A stretch of 64,000 nt of DNA from Euleptes europaea (GCF_029931775.1 NC_079318.1:77101614-77165613); one strand, 5' to 3'. Shown: positions 32,601 through 44,757, counted from the stretch's first letter. Numbers and translations: made by a program. The notes: generated from the letters alone by a model not told the origin.

Positions 32601-35600
32601 ACTGTAGCAGCATTCTCCTGCCTGTGTTCCAAAGCACATAATATAATAGGCATGCTCCTTTGAACCTGGAGAGAAGAGGTATGCATCATGACTAGTATCC
32701 ATTTTTACTAGTAGCCATGAATAGCTCTCTCCTCCATGAACATGTCCTCTCCCCTCTTAAAGCCTTCCAAGTTGGCGGCCATCATCACATCCTGGGGCAG
32801 GGAGATCCACAATTTACCTATGTGTTGTGTCAAGAAATACTTCCTTTTATCTGTTTTGAATCTCTCACCCTTCAGCTTCAGCAGGTGACTCCGTGTTCTA
32901 GTATCATGAGAGAGGGAGAAAAGCTTCTCCCTGTCCACTCTCTCCAAACCATGCATAATTTTATAGACCTCTATCATGTCTCCCCTTAACTCTTTCCAGA
33001 GTCTCAGACTCTGGTGCTTGAGGATCACTTTGGTCCAACCCCATCTTAAGATTCAGCATATATTTATTTTAGTAGGTGACTAACAGTGGAATCCTAAGCA
33101 TATCTACTCAAAAGCCTACTGAAAGCTACTCAGCTGGACGTACTCCCAGGAAAGAATTAAAAAGGCAACTTAAATAAAATTGGTTTTAGGACTATACTTT
33201 ATTTACTATATTAATTAATACCCTACCTTTCTCTCCAATGGGAACCTGAAGCCGTTTGCATCGTTTGCCTTGCCCCCCCTTTTCTCCTGACAGCAACCCT
33301 GTGACATAGGTTAGGCTGAGGATGTGTGACTGGCCCAAGGCCACCCAGCAAGCTTTCATGGCAGAGTGAGGATTCAAACCTCCCAGATCCTAGTCGACAC
33401 TTGAACCGCTGCACCATGCTGGCTGTCTAACATTCCTCCCACCACTCTTTCAGACCTTCCTTGCACCCCTCTTCTGTCTCTGTTCTCCTACAAGCGAAAA
33501 TGTCAGACGGATTCAGGATTGGCAAGAATTACATTTTTTTTATCCCAGCCAGGATGACTTGAGAGAGATCTGTTGTCTGTCTTGTTATGCGAAGCGGCAA
33601 GCCTCATCTCTGAACTTGGCAGTTTTGGCAGAAATGAATGGCAGCCCCAACATCCGATCTATGGGAGATGCAGCTCTGGTGCTTTGCTCTTTGCTACTCT
33701 GAGGTTTCTGGTTACAAGCACCAAGGAGGGCCTTGGCCCGTTGTCAGCTGGAAGTCTTTGCATCTGTGTTTACTGCTGAGCGCTGGGGACAAGTCCGGAC
33801 TGAGAAACCGCAAAACAAAACAGTAATTGAAAGGATGAGCAATGTTAAGTCAATTTGCGAGCAGGGAGGTCTCCAAAAGCCCTGTTATAACTAGATGCAA
33901 AATAGAAGGGTTTGTCCATTGAGATTTTTGAAGGACCCTGAAGCTTCTTTTTAAAATATGATGTGGCACTGCTTTCATGGGCTTGATTGGGCGATTCTAG
34001 GCTGCCCCCTTCACTGCCTTGGGTTTGCAAAACAAAATGGAGAAAGATGCTCGGATGCCGGATTCTTTATGAGATACCAAGTTCCATCCTTGCAAAGTGT
34101 GTTCACATGTGAGTGGGACTACATGACACATAGAACATAAGATATGGCCCTTTCTTTCAGGTGGGCTGACAAGCTGAGTGCTCCGGGCTGCAATGGCACA
34201 GACATACACAGCTTCGAGCATCCTTTCCTCCAGGTAAGGGCACCGGAACCCCGGTGCTTTTACACTCTGCATCAGTAACCCTGTGACGGCCAGGCCTCCA
34301 TCCTTCCTTGTTTAAATGCCTAAGCACCTTCCCATGCCTAGTATTCCCTTCAGACTCTGCCTCCCCAAGATTGCACTGTCAGTGCTCAAAATTAAGAATG
34401 CAAATGTGCTGATTTTGACTTTTGCGGGAGGGGGGACAACTTATGACGACCCTGTAAGGTTTTCACGGTCTCGGACCATCATACCTGCAGAACTGCCTCT
34501 CCTCACACACCACCCCAAAGAGTATTATGCTCAGCTAGTGACAACCTACTGGTGGTCTCTGGCCCAACGTGTGCCTGCCTGTCCTCAACCAGAGCCAGGG
34601 CTTTCTCAGCTGTGGCCCTGGCCTGGTGGACCTCTGTCAAGTGAGACATGGGCCCTGCGGTACCTGGCTCAGTTCTGCAGTGCCTGTAAGACTGAGATGC
34701 TCTGCCAGGCCTGTGGTTGAGACAGTGATGGTTACATCCTAGCTGGCCTCCCTATCCTTATCCCCAGTCCCTCAGTTATTTTCCTTGGTACTTTTTGTTT
34801 TTGCCTACCCTTCTCTCCTCATCCTTGACTGTTTATCCCCAGTGTTGTTTCAGTGTTAAGGGAGCCAGCTGAAATTTTAAAAGCTAATAAGGTTTTAACT
34901 ATAATTTATATATTATATAGTATACTATTTTAATTGATTGGATTCCTGGTTGTTAGCAGCCCTGAGCCTGACTATAGCCAGGAAAGGGCAGGACAGAAAT
35001 TTTAAAAATCAAATAAATAGTCAAGGCAAGAGACATTCTGAGGTGGTTTGCCATTGCCTCCCTCCATGTCACACCCTTGGTATTCCTTGGAGGATTCCCA
35101 TCCAAATACTTGCCAGAGTCGAGACTCAGAGTGTGTGACTGGCCCCAGGTCACCCAGCAAGTTTCCATGGCAGAGTGGGGATTTGAACCTGGGTTTGCCA
35201 GATCCTAGTCTGACACCTTAACCACCACACCACTCTGGCTCTCATTTTGACGTTACGTTCACTTAATTTGGAAAAAACAAAGGTCGGGATTCAAGGAAGT
35301 GGGCCAACCTTGAATGCTAAGCTCAGCCTTTGAAGGTGTGGAATGATAATAGTGCCACTGAGCATCAGTCGCCGGTTCTTCCCAACAACCATCCAGCTTC
35401 CCCCTTCCTGGCAGTTGGGCAAATGGTTATCTCCATGCAAGAAACTAATCTTCACTCAGCCTGCTGTTTAAATAGTTTCTAGCCTTGCTTCCTGAAATGA
35501 GAGTCTCCTCGGTGTAACTCAAGGCATCTTGTATCTCTCTGTCACTACAGATGGGACACAATTGGAAGATTAAAAGGCCTCAAGTATTCCCCAAATAGAG

Positions 35601-38600
35601 CCCCATGGCGCAGAGTGGTAAGCTGCAGGACTGCAGTCAAAGCTCTGCTCACGACCTGAGTTCAATCCCAACGGAAGTTGGTTTCAGGTAGCCGGCTCAA
35701 GGTTGACTCAGCCTTCCATCCTTCCAAAATCGGTAAAATGAGCACCCAGCTTGCTGGGGGTAAAAGGAAGATGACTAGGGAAGACACTGGCAAACGACCC
35801 TGTAAACAAAGTCTGCCTAGTAAACGTAGGGATGTGACGTCACCCCATGGGTCAGGAATGACCCAGTGCTTGCACGGGGGACCTGTACCTTACTTTATAT
35901 TCCGCAAATGCTGCAGCCTCTTGCAGACACGAGCTAGAAACTTTCAGATGGTCCCCACAATCGTGAGAGCTGGCAACTTAATCCTTCCGTTCTCTCTTAT
36001 GATTCCCCCTCCACTGTAGCTACCGTCTCATGTGACTTCTGCCCAGACACGTCCCATGATCCCTGATATAGCCTCTTTGGTGATTATAAGGGCCTCCCTC
36101 TTTCACTAGCGGCCAACCTGGTCAGATACAGCCCAGTTTCTTGAGATCCAGAAATTCATAAACCACCTTGGTTGTATTCCAGGCAGTGGGCATGTTCCTG
36201 GGGGAGTTTTCCTGCCTGGCTGCTTTCTACCTCCTGCTCTGCAGTGACCGGCGGAGGCCAGAGCCCACCATGGCACCGCCTCAGTCCTTTAACCCGCTGC
36301 TTTTCCTACCCCCGGCACTCTGTGACATGACGGGGACTAGCCTGATGTATGTGGGTAAGTGAGGGGTTTGTCTTTATGAAGAAATTGAAGACTCGTGTGA
36401 GGCACAGACTCGTGTGAGGCCTCCGTGAGGCACACGTTTGGCTCACAGAAATTAAGAATACAAGTCCTCCTCCCACACTATGCCCCTTCTTTTTAAAGAG
36501 AAGAAACATGGCCTTTCTTTCTATTGGATATATATCCTATGCTTCCTCCAGCGGACTCAGGGCAGCATATGCGGTTCTTCCCAGCTCCATTTTATTCTTG
36601 CAACAACCTTGTGAGGTAGGTTAAGCCAAGGCATCCAGTGAGCTTTGTGGCTGTGGGGGGTTTGAACCCAGGTCTCCCAGGTGCGAATCTGGCATTCTAA
36701 CCACCAATCCGTGCTGGTGCTCTCTCACTAATGTTTGTTCTTTTGCAGTATTTACTGGACCACCTCTACCACATTTAATTACACCCCTGGTTCAGTACTG
36801 TTGTCTACAATTGTAACATTCGAAATTCTCCTTCTACGTACAAGATAATTTCTTGTAAAGATATATGGCTAGAACAGGGTCTATAGGTGGGGTATAAATG
36901 AAGTAGACAAATAAATACCGCTGTGGTAGTCTATAGATGCTGTTCTAGTTATAGATCATTACAAGAAAGTAACTTTATATATAGCAGCTGCAGTTTTAAT
37001 ATTGAAATGCACATTAATAAAATGGGCTCCAATTTATCAGTAAAACAAAACATCAAAAGCAGAAATCTCTATGATCATCTTTGCAGCACTCAATGGTAGA
37101 TTTTTTTTTGCCGTCCGTTTTGTCTCTTGCTTAAATGCCCCCCAGTACAGCTATAACATCAGAAGTGACAAGTAAGGATCTTCTGTGCAGTTGACACATA
37201 GGGAGCCTTTCTGCTGCTTACCTAGGTTCATGACTGGAGTTGCTTTGCTGCTACGTTCTTAAACGTGTGTGGCAGTATATCATAGTACTTAAAATTGTAC
37301 TTGAGCTTGGGAGTCCTGGGTTTGAATCTCCCCTTGCTGTGAATTTTGGGGCCAATCACAGGCTCATAGCCTAATCCCCCTCACAAAGTCGTTGGGAGGA
37401 TGCTGTGGGCTAATTCCCATGTATGCCGCCCTGAGTTCCTGTCAACAAGGGTGAGAGATAAATGAGTCATGATAAAATTGAGCAATCATTTCCACACACA
37501 AAGACCATTGTCTTAACACAAAGTAGAAACTGAAGGATTATCTCCGTTTGGCTCACAATCAGCCCTTAGTGGGGACAGAACCATAAATATTAGTTGGTTC
37601 ACCGGACTTTCTTATACATCAGTTGCCTTAGGTCCCAGAAGCTACATAGCAATTTACAACGTAGCAGACAGTCAGTTTCTGCCTGGTGGGGGTTTATGGG
37701 CTTATTGTGTGTCTTTTTGCTTTCAATACCTAAAAGCCGTACGGAGCCAGGTTGGCTCCGTACGGAGCCAGGATGCAATTTGTCTTTCTCCAGGAGAGAT
37801 TCTGTCCCTTCTCTCCTATCACCATTTCTCTCATTCCCCCTCAAATCCTTGGGTTTTCAGAATTTCCCCCCTCCCTCAACAAGACATTCAATTCCAAATA
37901 AAAGTTCAGATTTTCGAGTCCATCTCAGAGACTATATTCCACCTACTACAATCACAGTTTTGCCTTTTCCTAGATGAGGAGAGATGTATGATGGAAATGT
38001 TCTTCCTTCGTTGCACCAAATTCCTCCTCCGCTCATTTTTTTGTCCTCTCTCTTTTTTTTTCCCCTCCACATCCAGCTCTGAACATGACCAGTGCCTCCA
38101 GCTTCCAGATGCTGCGAGGGGCTGTGATCATCTTCACGGGGCTGCTCTCAGTGGCCTTTCTCAGGCGGAAGCTGGTGCTGAGCCAATGGTTGGGCATCTT
38201 GGTGACCATTCTTGGGCTGGTGGTGGTCGGCCTGGCAGACCTGCTAAACAACAATGATGCAACGCACAAGCTGAGTGAAGTCATCACAGGTACTTAGGGT
38301 GGACAGGGTCATGTCCTGGATGTTCCCTTTTGGACCCAAGCTGCTCCCCTTTATTCAGGGACTCACCTCTCCATCCTCCACAATAATTTACATCCAGGTG
38401 GTAACAGAGAATTAGAGGCATCGGCTTCTTCCCCCCCCCCCCCACTCACTCTTGGAACTAAATAGAGATCAGGCAAGGTACACAATTAAAGGCTTTTTGA
38501 TATGGATCATCAGAAGGAGCTTATGGATACTCGAGCTTTTTTGGCTCCGGTCAGAAATAGATATATTCAAGCGCCACAGAATATCTATCATTCATAGAGC

Positions 38601-41226
38601 TGAATAAGCAAATGAGAGCTTTTACACTAGCGAGATGCTCAGCCTTACCTTTGGTGATTTTACAAGTCATATTTAAGAAGCTTCCAATAACAGAATGGGT
38701 GTGCCCTAGTGAGTCGGGTGAATTGGAGTCTACAGAGCATGTTTTGCTCAGGTGCTCCTTCTGCGAGGAAGCTCGTTGTAAGCTAATCATTCCCCTGCTC
38801 AGCCAAATCACAGCTCAGATGAAGGGAGTATTAAGAGTCTCCTCTGGCAAGGGAATGCCCAGATGGCAAAACAGGTAGCCAAATTTTGTGCAATAGCATA
38901 TAAAGTTTGACCCCTAATGTTGGGCAATTGTAATTAGACTAAAATTGACCAAATTATGATTTAATCTATTATAAATTATTTGGAAGTTTTAATTAGGAAT
39001 GTTTTTGGTTGAACTGGTATAATTTTTTACCTTTTGTATAAATGACACACGTGTTTTACTGGCTTATGCTGTATTAATAATAAATCTGAAATCACCTCTC
39101 CATCCTCTTTCAAGCCTCTCCCAAAGGAAGCTCCTGTCTGTACCGCCCATGCCCTCTTTCCTCCTTCTCCTGTTCCTCACAACTTCCTGGAACAAAGGCA
39201 ACATACCTCTGAATACCAGTCTCTGCTGGCTTCAGGCCCTTCTTTCATGTGTTTCTGCTAGGCTGCTGTTAGAAGTATGAGGCTGAGCTACATTGGACCT
39301 GGGGGATCTAACCCTGTGGCAGTTTATTATGTCCTCATTTGCAATTATGTCCTGGGGTAGAAGCATGGATAGGTATACTTGTAAGGATGAATGGGCAGAG
39401 TTGCAAGGGGCAAAGCATGCTATGAATGAAAGAGGGAAGGGGGTCTTTCCTCCAACATCCTTTCTTCTTCTGGCCTTTGTGCTTCAGCCGTTAAGCCATC
39501 TCTTAACTACAAGTATCAACCAGTTTCACATTTGTTCAAGTGTCATAATTCCCAAGCAAGGAAACTGTAATGCCATGAAAGGGTCAGGGAGCTTGCCAAA
39601 TTTGCCACCCTCCTGGAAAAAAACGCAGATCTCAGCAGAAAGCCATAACTACTCGGGCAGCTTCAGACTAGCTTGGATTAGTAGTGCAAACTAGTCCTCA
39701 GAGCTGTGCTGCTCTTGGTGTCTTATGCATGCATATTGCGAGGTGAAGTGGAATACCCCTGTCTTTAAAGCACAGAGAGCTTCTGTCTCCCTAAAGCCTC
39801 TTACTGCATGGCTGGGGGGGTGGGGTTTGAGGTGTGTGCGCAATGAATCGCTCTGTCTCTAAGGAGTTATTTTGTGTGTGCTTTTTTCCAATGTTAGGCA
39901 GGATGGGGCAGCGGTCACATCAGTTCAGGCGATAATGCTGCTTCCAGTTACATCTGATACCCACAGGCAAGTGATAGATTCCTTCTGAAATGACCAACCT
40001 CTCCCCTTCCTGCAGGTGACCTTCTCATCATCCTGGCTCAGGTGATAGTTGCCATCCAGATGGTCCTGGAGGAGAAGTTTGTCTACAAGCACAATGTTCA
40101 CCCTCTGCAGGCTGTTGGCACTGAAGGTAAGCCAGGGAAGAAGTGCAGAGAGATCCAAGGAGCAGGCCTGGTATCTTATACATTAGGATTTCTGTCCTTG
40201 TCTTTTCTGGACATTTATGAGATATTTGGTCCTAAATGACGCTGAAGGTCTTTGGACTACCTTAATGTCTTCTGCTTCCAAGAATGTGGTGGAGGGAGGG
40301 AGTTGACTGTTGTTCTTGGTAAACTGCAAACTTTCTTTCTTGTTTATGAGGGTCTGTCGCTTTCTCCAGTGTCCTTAAAATACCATTTTCTTCTGAAGTT
40401 GAACACATGAAGCTGCCTTATACTGAATCAGACCCTTGTTCCATCAAAGTCAGTATTGTCTATTCAGACTGGCAGCGGCTCTCCAGGGTCTCAGGCAGAG
40501 GTCTTTCACATCACCTACTTGCCTGGTCCCTTTAACTGGTGATGCCGGGGATTGAACCTGGGACCTTCTGCATGCCAAGCAGATGTTCTACCATTGAGCC
40601 CTCCCCAAGTTTCACATTTATTAAACTGTTTGTGCATTTAAACAGTTGGTTGCCTGCTAGAAAGCCTCTGACCGTTGACAGTGTTCGTGTGGACAAAGCC
40701 CAGGTTCCTCATGATCTTTGGTTTCTCCCTCTTCTTCCCTTCAGGCTTCTTTGGATTCGTCATCCTTTCCCTGCTCTTGGTGCCCATGTACTACATCCCC
40801 GGTGGCAGCTTCAGTGGCAATCCACGGAAAGTGCTAGAAGATGCTCTTGACGGCTTCTGTCAGATCGGCCACGTCCCGCTCATTGTTGTGGCCCTGCTGG
40901 GCAACATCAGCAGCATCGCCTTTTTCAACTTTGCTGGCATCAGCGTCACCAAGGAGATCAGCGCCACCACCCGGATGGTGCTCGACAGCTTGCGCACCGT
41001 GGTCATTTGGGCAGTCAGCTTGGCCGTTGGCTGGGAGGTCTTCCATGGACTACAGATCCTGGGGTTCATCATCCTCCTAGTTGGCGCTGCTCTCTACAAT
41101 GGTCTGCATCAGCCCCTCCTTGCCCGCCTGCCCTGGGGCAGGGCACCAGCAGATGCCCCAAGCTCAGATGCAGATCGAGAGGGCCTCTTGGCCGCAGATG
41201 GAGCTTCCATTAATGGGGATAGCTGA
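29567..41226 (+). CDS. SLC35F6: SLC35F6, solute carrier family 35 member F6 (six exons)
   Basis: Drug/metabolite-transporter superfamily membrane protein, formerly C2orf18 or ANT2-binding protein, reported in lysosomal and mitochondrial membranes. Coding exons: 29567-29643, 34161-34233, 36183-36354, 38077-38289, 40016-40126, 40745-41226; all introns have GT...AG ends and phases join without a gap to give 375 residues, close to the human protein (about 371). The N terminus MAWTKYQLFLAGLMLITGSI is a first membrane helix. A luminal N-glycosylation site (N37-G-T) follows. Conserved stretches include LPPALCDMTGTSLMYVALNM, TSASSFQMLRGAVIIFTG, IQMVLEEKFVYKHNVHPL and NISSIAFFNFAGISVTKE. About ten hydrophobic helices fit a DMT fold. 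The C-terminal tail carries an acidic dileucine signal DREGLL (359-364), placed like human EQERLL. The gene looks intact. CENPA, next to it in human, was not found here. Confidence 0.97.
30084..31101. repeat. Perfect 56-bp inverted repeat pair in intron 1
   Basis: 30084-30139 and 31046-31101 are exact reverse complements (TTTGCAGCCACACAAACACC to ATGCATCAAAGATATG), 906 bp apart. The match stops sharply at both ends. It contains GTGACGTAA, a CRE-like octamer. No known repeat family is recognised. Confidence 0.9.
31597..32188 (+). repeat. Direct duplication of ~74 bp in intron 1
   Basis: 31597-31670 and 32116-32188 are almost identical (TTCTGCTTATATTATTCTGC, CACTCGCTGCTGCTATTTTA), with one A-run difference. 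The second copy ends immediately before the SINE at 32190. Confidence 0.85.
32190..32411 (+). mobile_element. tRNA-derived CORE/MIR-like SINE, complete
   Basis: tRNA-like head (GTAGTGGTTAGAGTGTTAGG, B box GGTTCAAAT), CORE segment (GTGACTTTGGCCAGTCAC), AGGTTGTTGTGATGATAAAA and an ATAAATGAAATAAATAAAT tail. It lies in intron 1 of SLC35F6, sense orientation. Confidence 0.8.
32490..33030 (-). mobile_element. CR1 LINE 3' region
   Basis: On the plus strand it begins CATAAGAACATAAGAAAGGC, the complement of a CR1 tail. Inside are the complements of typical CR1 terminal coding words (GGACATGATAGAGGTCTATA, ATGCATGGTTTGG). 5'-truncated, in intron 1. Confidence 0.78.
33200..33424 (-). mobile_element. tRNA-derived CORE-type SINE
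   Basis: The minus-strand head is AGCCAGCATGGTGCAGCGGT and the B box GGTTTGAATCC. The CORE word appears in complement as GTGACTGGCCCAAGGCCACC. In intron 1, antisense. Confidence 0.72.
34161..34233 (+). CDS. SLC35F6: SLC35F6 coding exon 2
   Basis: Begins after TTTCTTTCAG and ends before GTAAGG. It completes K26 and encodes WADKLSAPGCNGTDIHSFEH through Q50, the first luminal loop with the NGT sequon. Confidence 0.93.
35030..35243 (-). mobile_element. tRNA-derived CORE-type SINE
   Basis: The minus-strand head is GAGAGCCAGAGTGGTGTGGT and the B box AGGTTCAAATCC, followed by GGTGACCTGGGGCCAGTCAC. Its 3' part includes GGAATACCAAGGGTGTGAC and GGCAATGGCAAACCACCTCA, words shared with the 5S-SINE body, so it is a chimeric or recombined SINE. 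In intron 2. Confidence 0.7.
35598..35893 (+). mobile_element. tRNA-derived SINE with RTE-like tail
   Basis: Head GAGCCCCATGGCGCAGAGTG with B box GAGTTCAATCCC, middle GGCTCAAGGTTGACTCAGCC, and 3' end GTCACCCCATGGGTCAGGAA, TGCTTGCACGGGGGACC. Full length. The 3' half recurs inverted at 53359-53475. In intron 2. Confidence 0.75.
36183..36354 (+). CDS. SLC35F6: SLC35F6 coding exon 3
   Basis: Begins after GTATTCCAG and ends before GTAAGT. Residues 51-107 plus one base of A108; contains the membrane segment AVGMFLGEFSCLAAFYLLL and the LPPALCDMTGTSLMYV helix. Confidence 0.96.
36525..36722 (-). mobile_element. Old tRNA-derived CORE-type SINE
   Basis: The minus strand shows AGCACCAGCACGGATTGG, GTTAGAATGCCAGATTCG, the B box GGTTCAAAC and ACCTCACAAGGTTGTTGC. 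More diverged than the other copies. In intron 3. Confidence 0.6.
37268..37465 (+). mobile_element. Old tRNA-derived CORE-type SINE
   Basis: Head GTGGCAGTATATCATAGTAC, B box GGTTTGAATCTCC, then CCAATCACAGGCTCATAGCC and a GGGTGAGAGATAAATGAGTC end. In intron 3, sense. Confidence 0.6.
38077..38289 (+). CDS. SLC35F6: SLC35F6 coding exon 4
   Basis: Acceptor after a long pyrimidine tract (CCACATCCAG), donor GTACTT. Encodes A108-G179: NMTSASSFQMLRGAVIIFTG, then two hydrophobic helices ending in KLSEVITG. Confidence 0.96.
38459..39090 (+). mobile_element. LINE 3' fragment (I/Vingi-like)
   Basis: Translates in part to RAFTLARCSALPLVILQVIF and ESTEHVLLRCSFCEEARCKL, the Cys/His-bearing C-terminal domain after the RT in this LINE type (compare 59.1 kb: IDTLAHALLECRFYEELR). 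An AT-rich 3' UTR ends with TGTATTAATAATAAATCTGA. Broken frame; in intron 4. Confidence 0.7.
40016..40126 (+). CDS. SLC35F6: SLC35F6 coding exon 5
   Basis: Begins after CCTTCCTGCAG and ends before GTAAGCC. Encodes GDLLIILAQVIVAIQMVLEE through KFVYKHNVHPLQAVGTE. Confidence 0.96.
40385..40602 (-). mobile_element. tRNA-Ala-like SINE
   Basis: On the minus strand it begins GGCTCAATGGTAGAACATCT, GCTTGGCATGCAGAAGG, with B box GGTTCAATCC, and runs to TTCAGTATAAGGCAGCTTCA. A common squamate SINE type; in intron 5. Confidence 0.72.
40745..41226 (+). CDS. SLC35F6: SLC35F6 coding exon 6 and stop
   Basis: Begins after TTCCCTTCAG. Encodes GFFGFVILSLLLVPMYYIPG through the last helix (LQILGFIILLVGAALYNGL) and the cytosolic tail with DREGLL, ending GINGDS-like (ASINGDS) at the TGA 41224-41226. 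Confidence 0.97.
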
Positions 41227-42995
41227 TAGCAACAGAGCCCTTAACTGAGTTGGAACTTTGCTGGGCTTCTGTCAAATGGATTCACCGGTATTGCTGGGCC
41301 ATGCAGGCCTGGAACCTCAGACTGGTCATGAGACTGACTTGGTACACTTGGAGATTGCCTTGCTTTGGGTCTACATTTCACCTTTAATTTGAGGGTGTTG
41401 CTGCACCATCTGGCCATTGTGCTGATTCTGTGGGGAGGAACCAAACAAAGTGCTTTGTAGTTTCCTTAGCAGCCAAAGGCAGTGCTCTCTGCTTCTTAGC
41501 AACCCAGAAGTGGAAAGGTGACTACCTTTTGTTGTTTCTAGGAAGGCTTAAGGTGGTTGCCTTTATCAGCTGATTTCCTAGCCTACCCACGCAGAGTCAT
41601 GGCTCCTAGGCAGATGTCCATTTATTTAGTGCAGATTGATCTCTTAAATAAGCCTTCATATTCTCCCCGCGCCCAAAGTAATGTCAGAAAGTGATGGGTA
41701 AGGTTTTTTTGTGAAGTCTTTAATAGTCCTTTAACATAAAGATTACCCTCTTTTCTTTTTTTGCCAAACAGAATCTGTCTTCCTGTTTTCTCCCCAGGAG
41801 GAGAGGTTAAAGATGCTTAGAGAGACCCACTATGATCTCTCTTCTGCAGCAGCATTTTTTCCAAAATCCTCTCTGATGCAACAAACTAGAAACCATTGAT
41901 GTAACTTCATGGCCCTGCTGCTTTTCTCTAATCCTTGCTCACCAGCAAGCTTCTCTCTGTACCTTTTTGGCAGAAAATTCCTAAAAAGTTGGGAGAATCT
42001 GCTTGTAGGTCTCCAGTTCCCATGAAGAAGGTGGCAGTTCTACAGATCAGACACCTGACTTAAAATGAGGCCTGAATTTGAAGTATGTGAATGGCCGGAC
42101 TTTTCAACACTTGCAACAATGGCGCAATGAGCAGTCACGTACACTTGGAGAGTTGTAGCACAGTCTCTTCTCACTCTGAGGCAGAGGGCATCTTGAGAGA
42201 GATGGATTTGCCACAAAGGGAAACACCTTAGGGTCTGGGACCTCAAGGTGATGCCACTTCAGCTGGTGGCCCAGTGCAGTCAGTCACCAGGGGCTTCTTA
42301 TCCCCAGGGATCCTCCAGTTGCAGAGGGGATGTAGAGAATGCCCACAACCGTCACAAGGAACCAGAGAGCTTTCAGGTGGTTGCTCTTTCTTTAATTTTT
42401 GTTTTGTTTTGAAAGGCCAGATGTTAAGGGCGCAGGTTGAAAGAGTCATGGAGCGTTCTTTAGAAGCTGGAATGCAGGTTGGACCCTTGAAAGTCAGCCT
42501 CACAGTAATTCCTTGCATCTGTCCTTGCCAGATGTCTAATATGGGTAAGAGGAGGAAATGGAGCAGTTGAACCCCGCTTTGATCCTTGCCATCTGAACCT
42601 TTTGCCTACAAACCGTGGTGTTATCCATGCAGACAGATCTACTCCTAAAACACATTTTGGCAGCAAGCCCCAGTTTAGGAGAGAGATCCTGGCATGTTAA
42701 GAGGCATCTCTCCTTTCAGTTGGGCATCTCGGTTGGACATAGTATGCCCCTTGTTTTTTTTTCCAGAGTATCCAAGATGAAGCCATAGAAGCAGCTGAGC
42801 TAAACTGGACAGAGAAACTCTATTCTTGATAAGTGATTTTGTGTTTTTGTTTTGTTTGGGGGGGGTTCGTTTTTTAGTGCTGACCACCACTGATCCTATC
42901 AGGGTATGGAGGGGACGAATGGGCACTCTCCTTGTCTTTAGAATACTAACAAGCATCTTTTTTTGTAACCAATAAACACAGCCTGATTAGAGGTC
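41227..42995 (+). other. SLC35F6: SLC35F6 3' UTR with polyadenylation signal
   Basis: Repeat-poor sequence between the stop codon and AATAAA at 42971-42976, followed by a TTGT-containing stretch. The length (~1.8 kb) is inferred; no earlier canonical signal was noticed. Confidence 0.65.
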
Positions 42996-43734
42996 TGTCC
43001 TTGTATCTGGGTGAACTTCTAATGAAAGCATTTGTCCACAGAGCTCTCCTGAATTCTCTCTGGGATTTTGTAGGAACCCTAAAGGGTACCCAGGAAAGGC
43101 CAGCTGGAGTAGAAGGTTGGAAGAAAAGGGGTAGGATACTGTTCTATGTAGAGTGCATGGCTAACTTTTAGGCAGATACAGAGATGCCAAGCTGGGGGTC
43201 TGGGAGTGATACAGGTTTTCCATGAAAATTTGAATTGGAAAGCTTTCCTATTCCAATTTAAATAATGAGAACTCAAATACAAGCCCAGAGCATGTATAAG
43301 TGCTGGGACTTCTCCATGCTTCACGTCCCACATTTAGCCTATTTGACATGACTGACATGCAGCCCAATAAACCTGATAACAATAAACAGGCTAAGTGGGG
43401 TGCAGAAAATTTTCCAGTGCTATACTTTTCTGTGGAAAGGTTTCTGCCCCACATTACTGGCGACTGATATCTGAAGTTGAAAGGGAGACAAAGTTATAAA
43501 AGGTAAAATTGGAAACAGCGGGGTCAAAGGACCAGGAAACACAGGGGAATATAATTATGTAAATTTCAAATGAAATTAAGAAATGTACAAAGACCATTCA
43601 CGTAAAGGGTAACTAGCATTCTCCCTGGTTCTGCTAAGGAGTTGTCGGCATCTAGTATGAAACTGCTGAACTAACATTCATCAGGCAGTTTGGTGCCATC
43701 TCTGGGGAGATTAATTTGGACTTTGGATTCTTCA
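42996..43734. other. Gene-free segment
   Basis: Nothing recognised. CENPA, which follows SLC35F6 in human, is not visible here. Confidence 0.4.
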
Positions 43735-43858
43735 GTTTCAGAGGGTATCCATGTTGGTCTCCAGTAGAACACCTAGTTTCATCCCGTAGCACCTTTGAGA
43801 TCAACAAGATTTTCAGGTTATAAACTTTTGAGCGACAGAGCTTTGTCAGATTTCTAAT
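43735..43858 (-). mobile_element. Penelope-like 3' tail
   Basis: On the minus strand: TCTGACAAAGCTCTGTCGCT, then AACCTGAAAATCTTGTTGAT, and the end CAACATGGATACCCTCTGAA. Same subfamily as 27505-27630. Confidence 0.6.
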
Positions 43859-43987
43859 TTGAATCCATCAGTAATTAAAGATGTTAAGTAGTTTAGCAGA
43901 ACTAGGCACAGCGTCAAGTACAACTGTTTTGAGGGGTCTGTAGTTCTAACATTTGAATTTTACATAATTACATCTTATCCTGTATGC

Positions 43988-44473
43988 CAGGGGTGGGGAA
44001 CATCAGGCCCGGGGGCCATATAAGGCCCACGAAATAATTTGGTCTGGTCCTTTGTTGGCCCTGGCAGATCTCTAGCTCAGAAGGATCTGAGACTGGCGAT
44101 CCACCCCCTCCCGCAGACAGGAATAGCCTCTGTTCAAGGCGGATGTGAGTTTGTTTTGCTGAGAAAAGGAACCCTTTCTCTCCCCCCCACTTGAAGAACA
44201 GTCATTAGCTATGGAGCTGCTAGGACCGCCTAACAAATTGTCTCTTGTGTTTGCTGCCCTGCCTGAATCTCTTGGGCCCAGCTGGGAATGGCAGAGCTCA
44301 AAAGCGAGTCGCTCTACATGGCAGAAACTCGGAGCCGTCTCCAGTCATGCCTCTTGGCTAAATGTTTGACCAAATATAGCAGGCTAATTTTTAAGTTGAT
44401 AATTTGTATGGCCCGCGAATGATGTTATAAATATCCAACTGGCCCTTGGCAGAAAAAAGGTTCCCCACCCCTG
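43988..44473. mobile_element. hAT-like element, copy A
   Basis: Terminal inverted repeat CAGGGGTGGGGAA at the left against TTCCCCACCCCTG at the right. The interior shares CAGATCTCTAGCTCAGAAGG and GGCGGATGTGAGTTTGTTTT with copy B in opposite orientation. No transposase frame. Confidence 0.78.
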
Positions 44474-44757
44474 GACTATAGAAATAAATGAATGTGGGAG
44501 TTAATTTTCTTAATAGTTGTTGAATGTTGTATAATGAATTAGAAGATAACAGCAAAGAGGATAACAGAGATAAATTAGAGACAGAAGAAGGAAGAGGGGA
44601 AGTCATAGTAGTTTTAGATGTAATATATATAATATGTTAAACTGAGGACTAGAAGAGATTAAAGAATAATGTTAACTGAAATGTATGACATGTATAACAA
44701 AATTTAAATTTTTTTTTAAAAAAAATACTTACGCGTGGAGCCACCCTACCTGTACAG

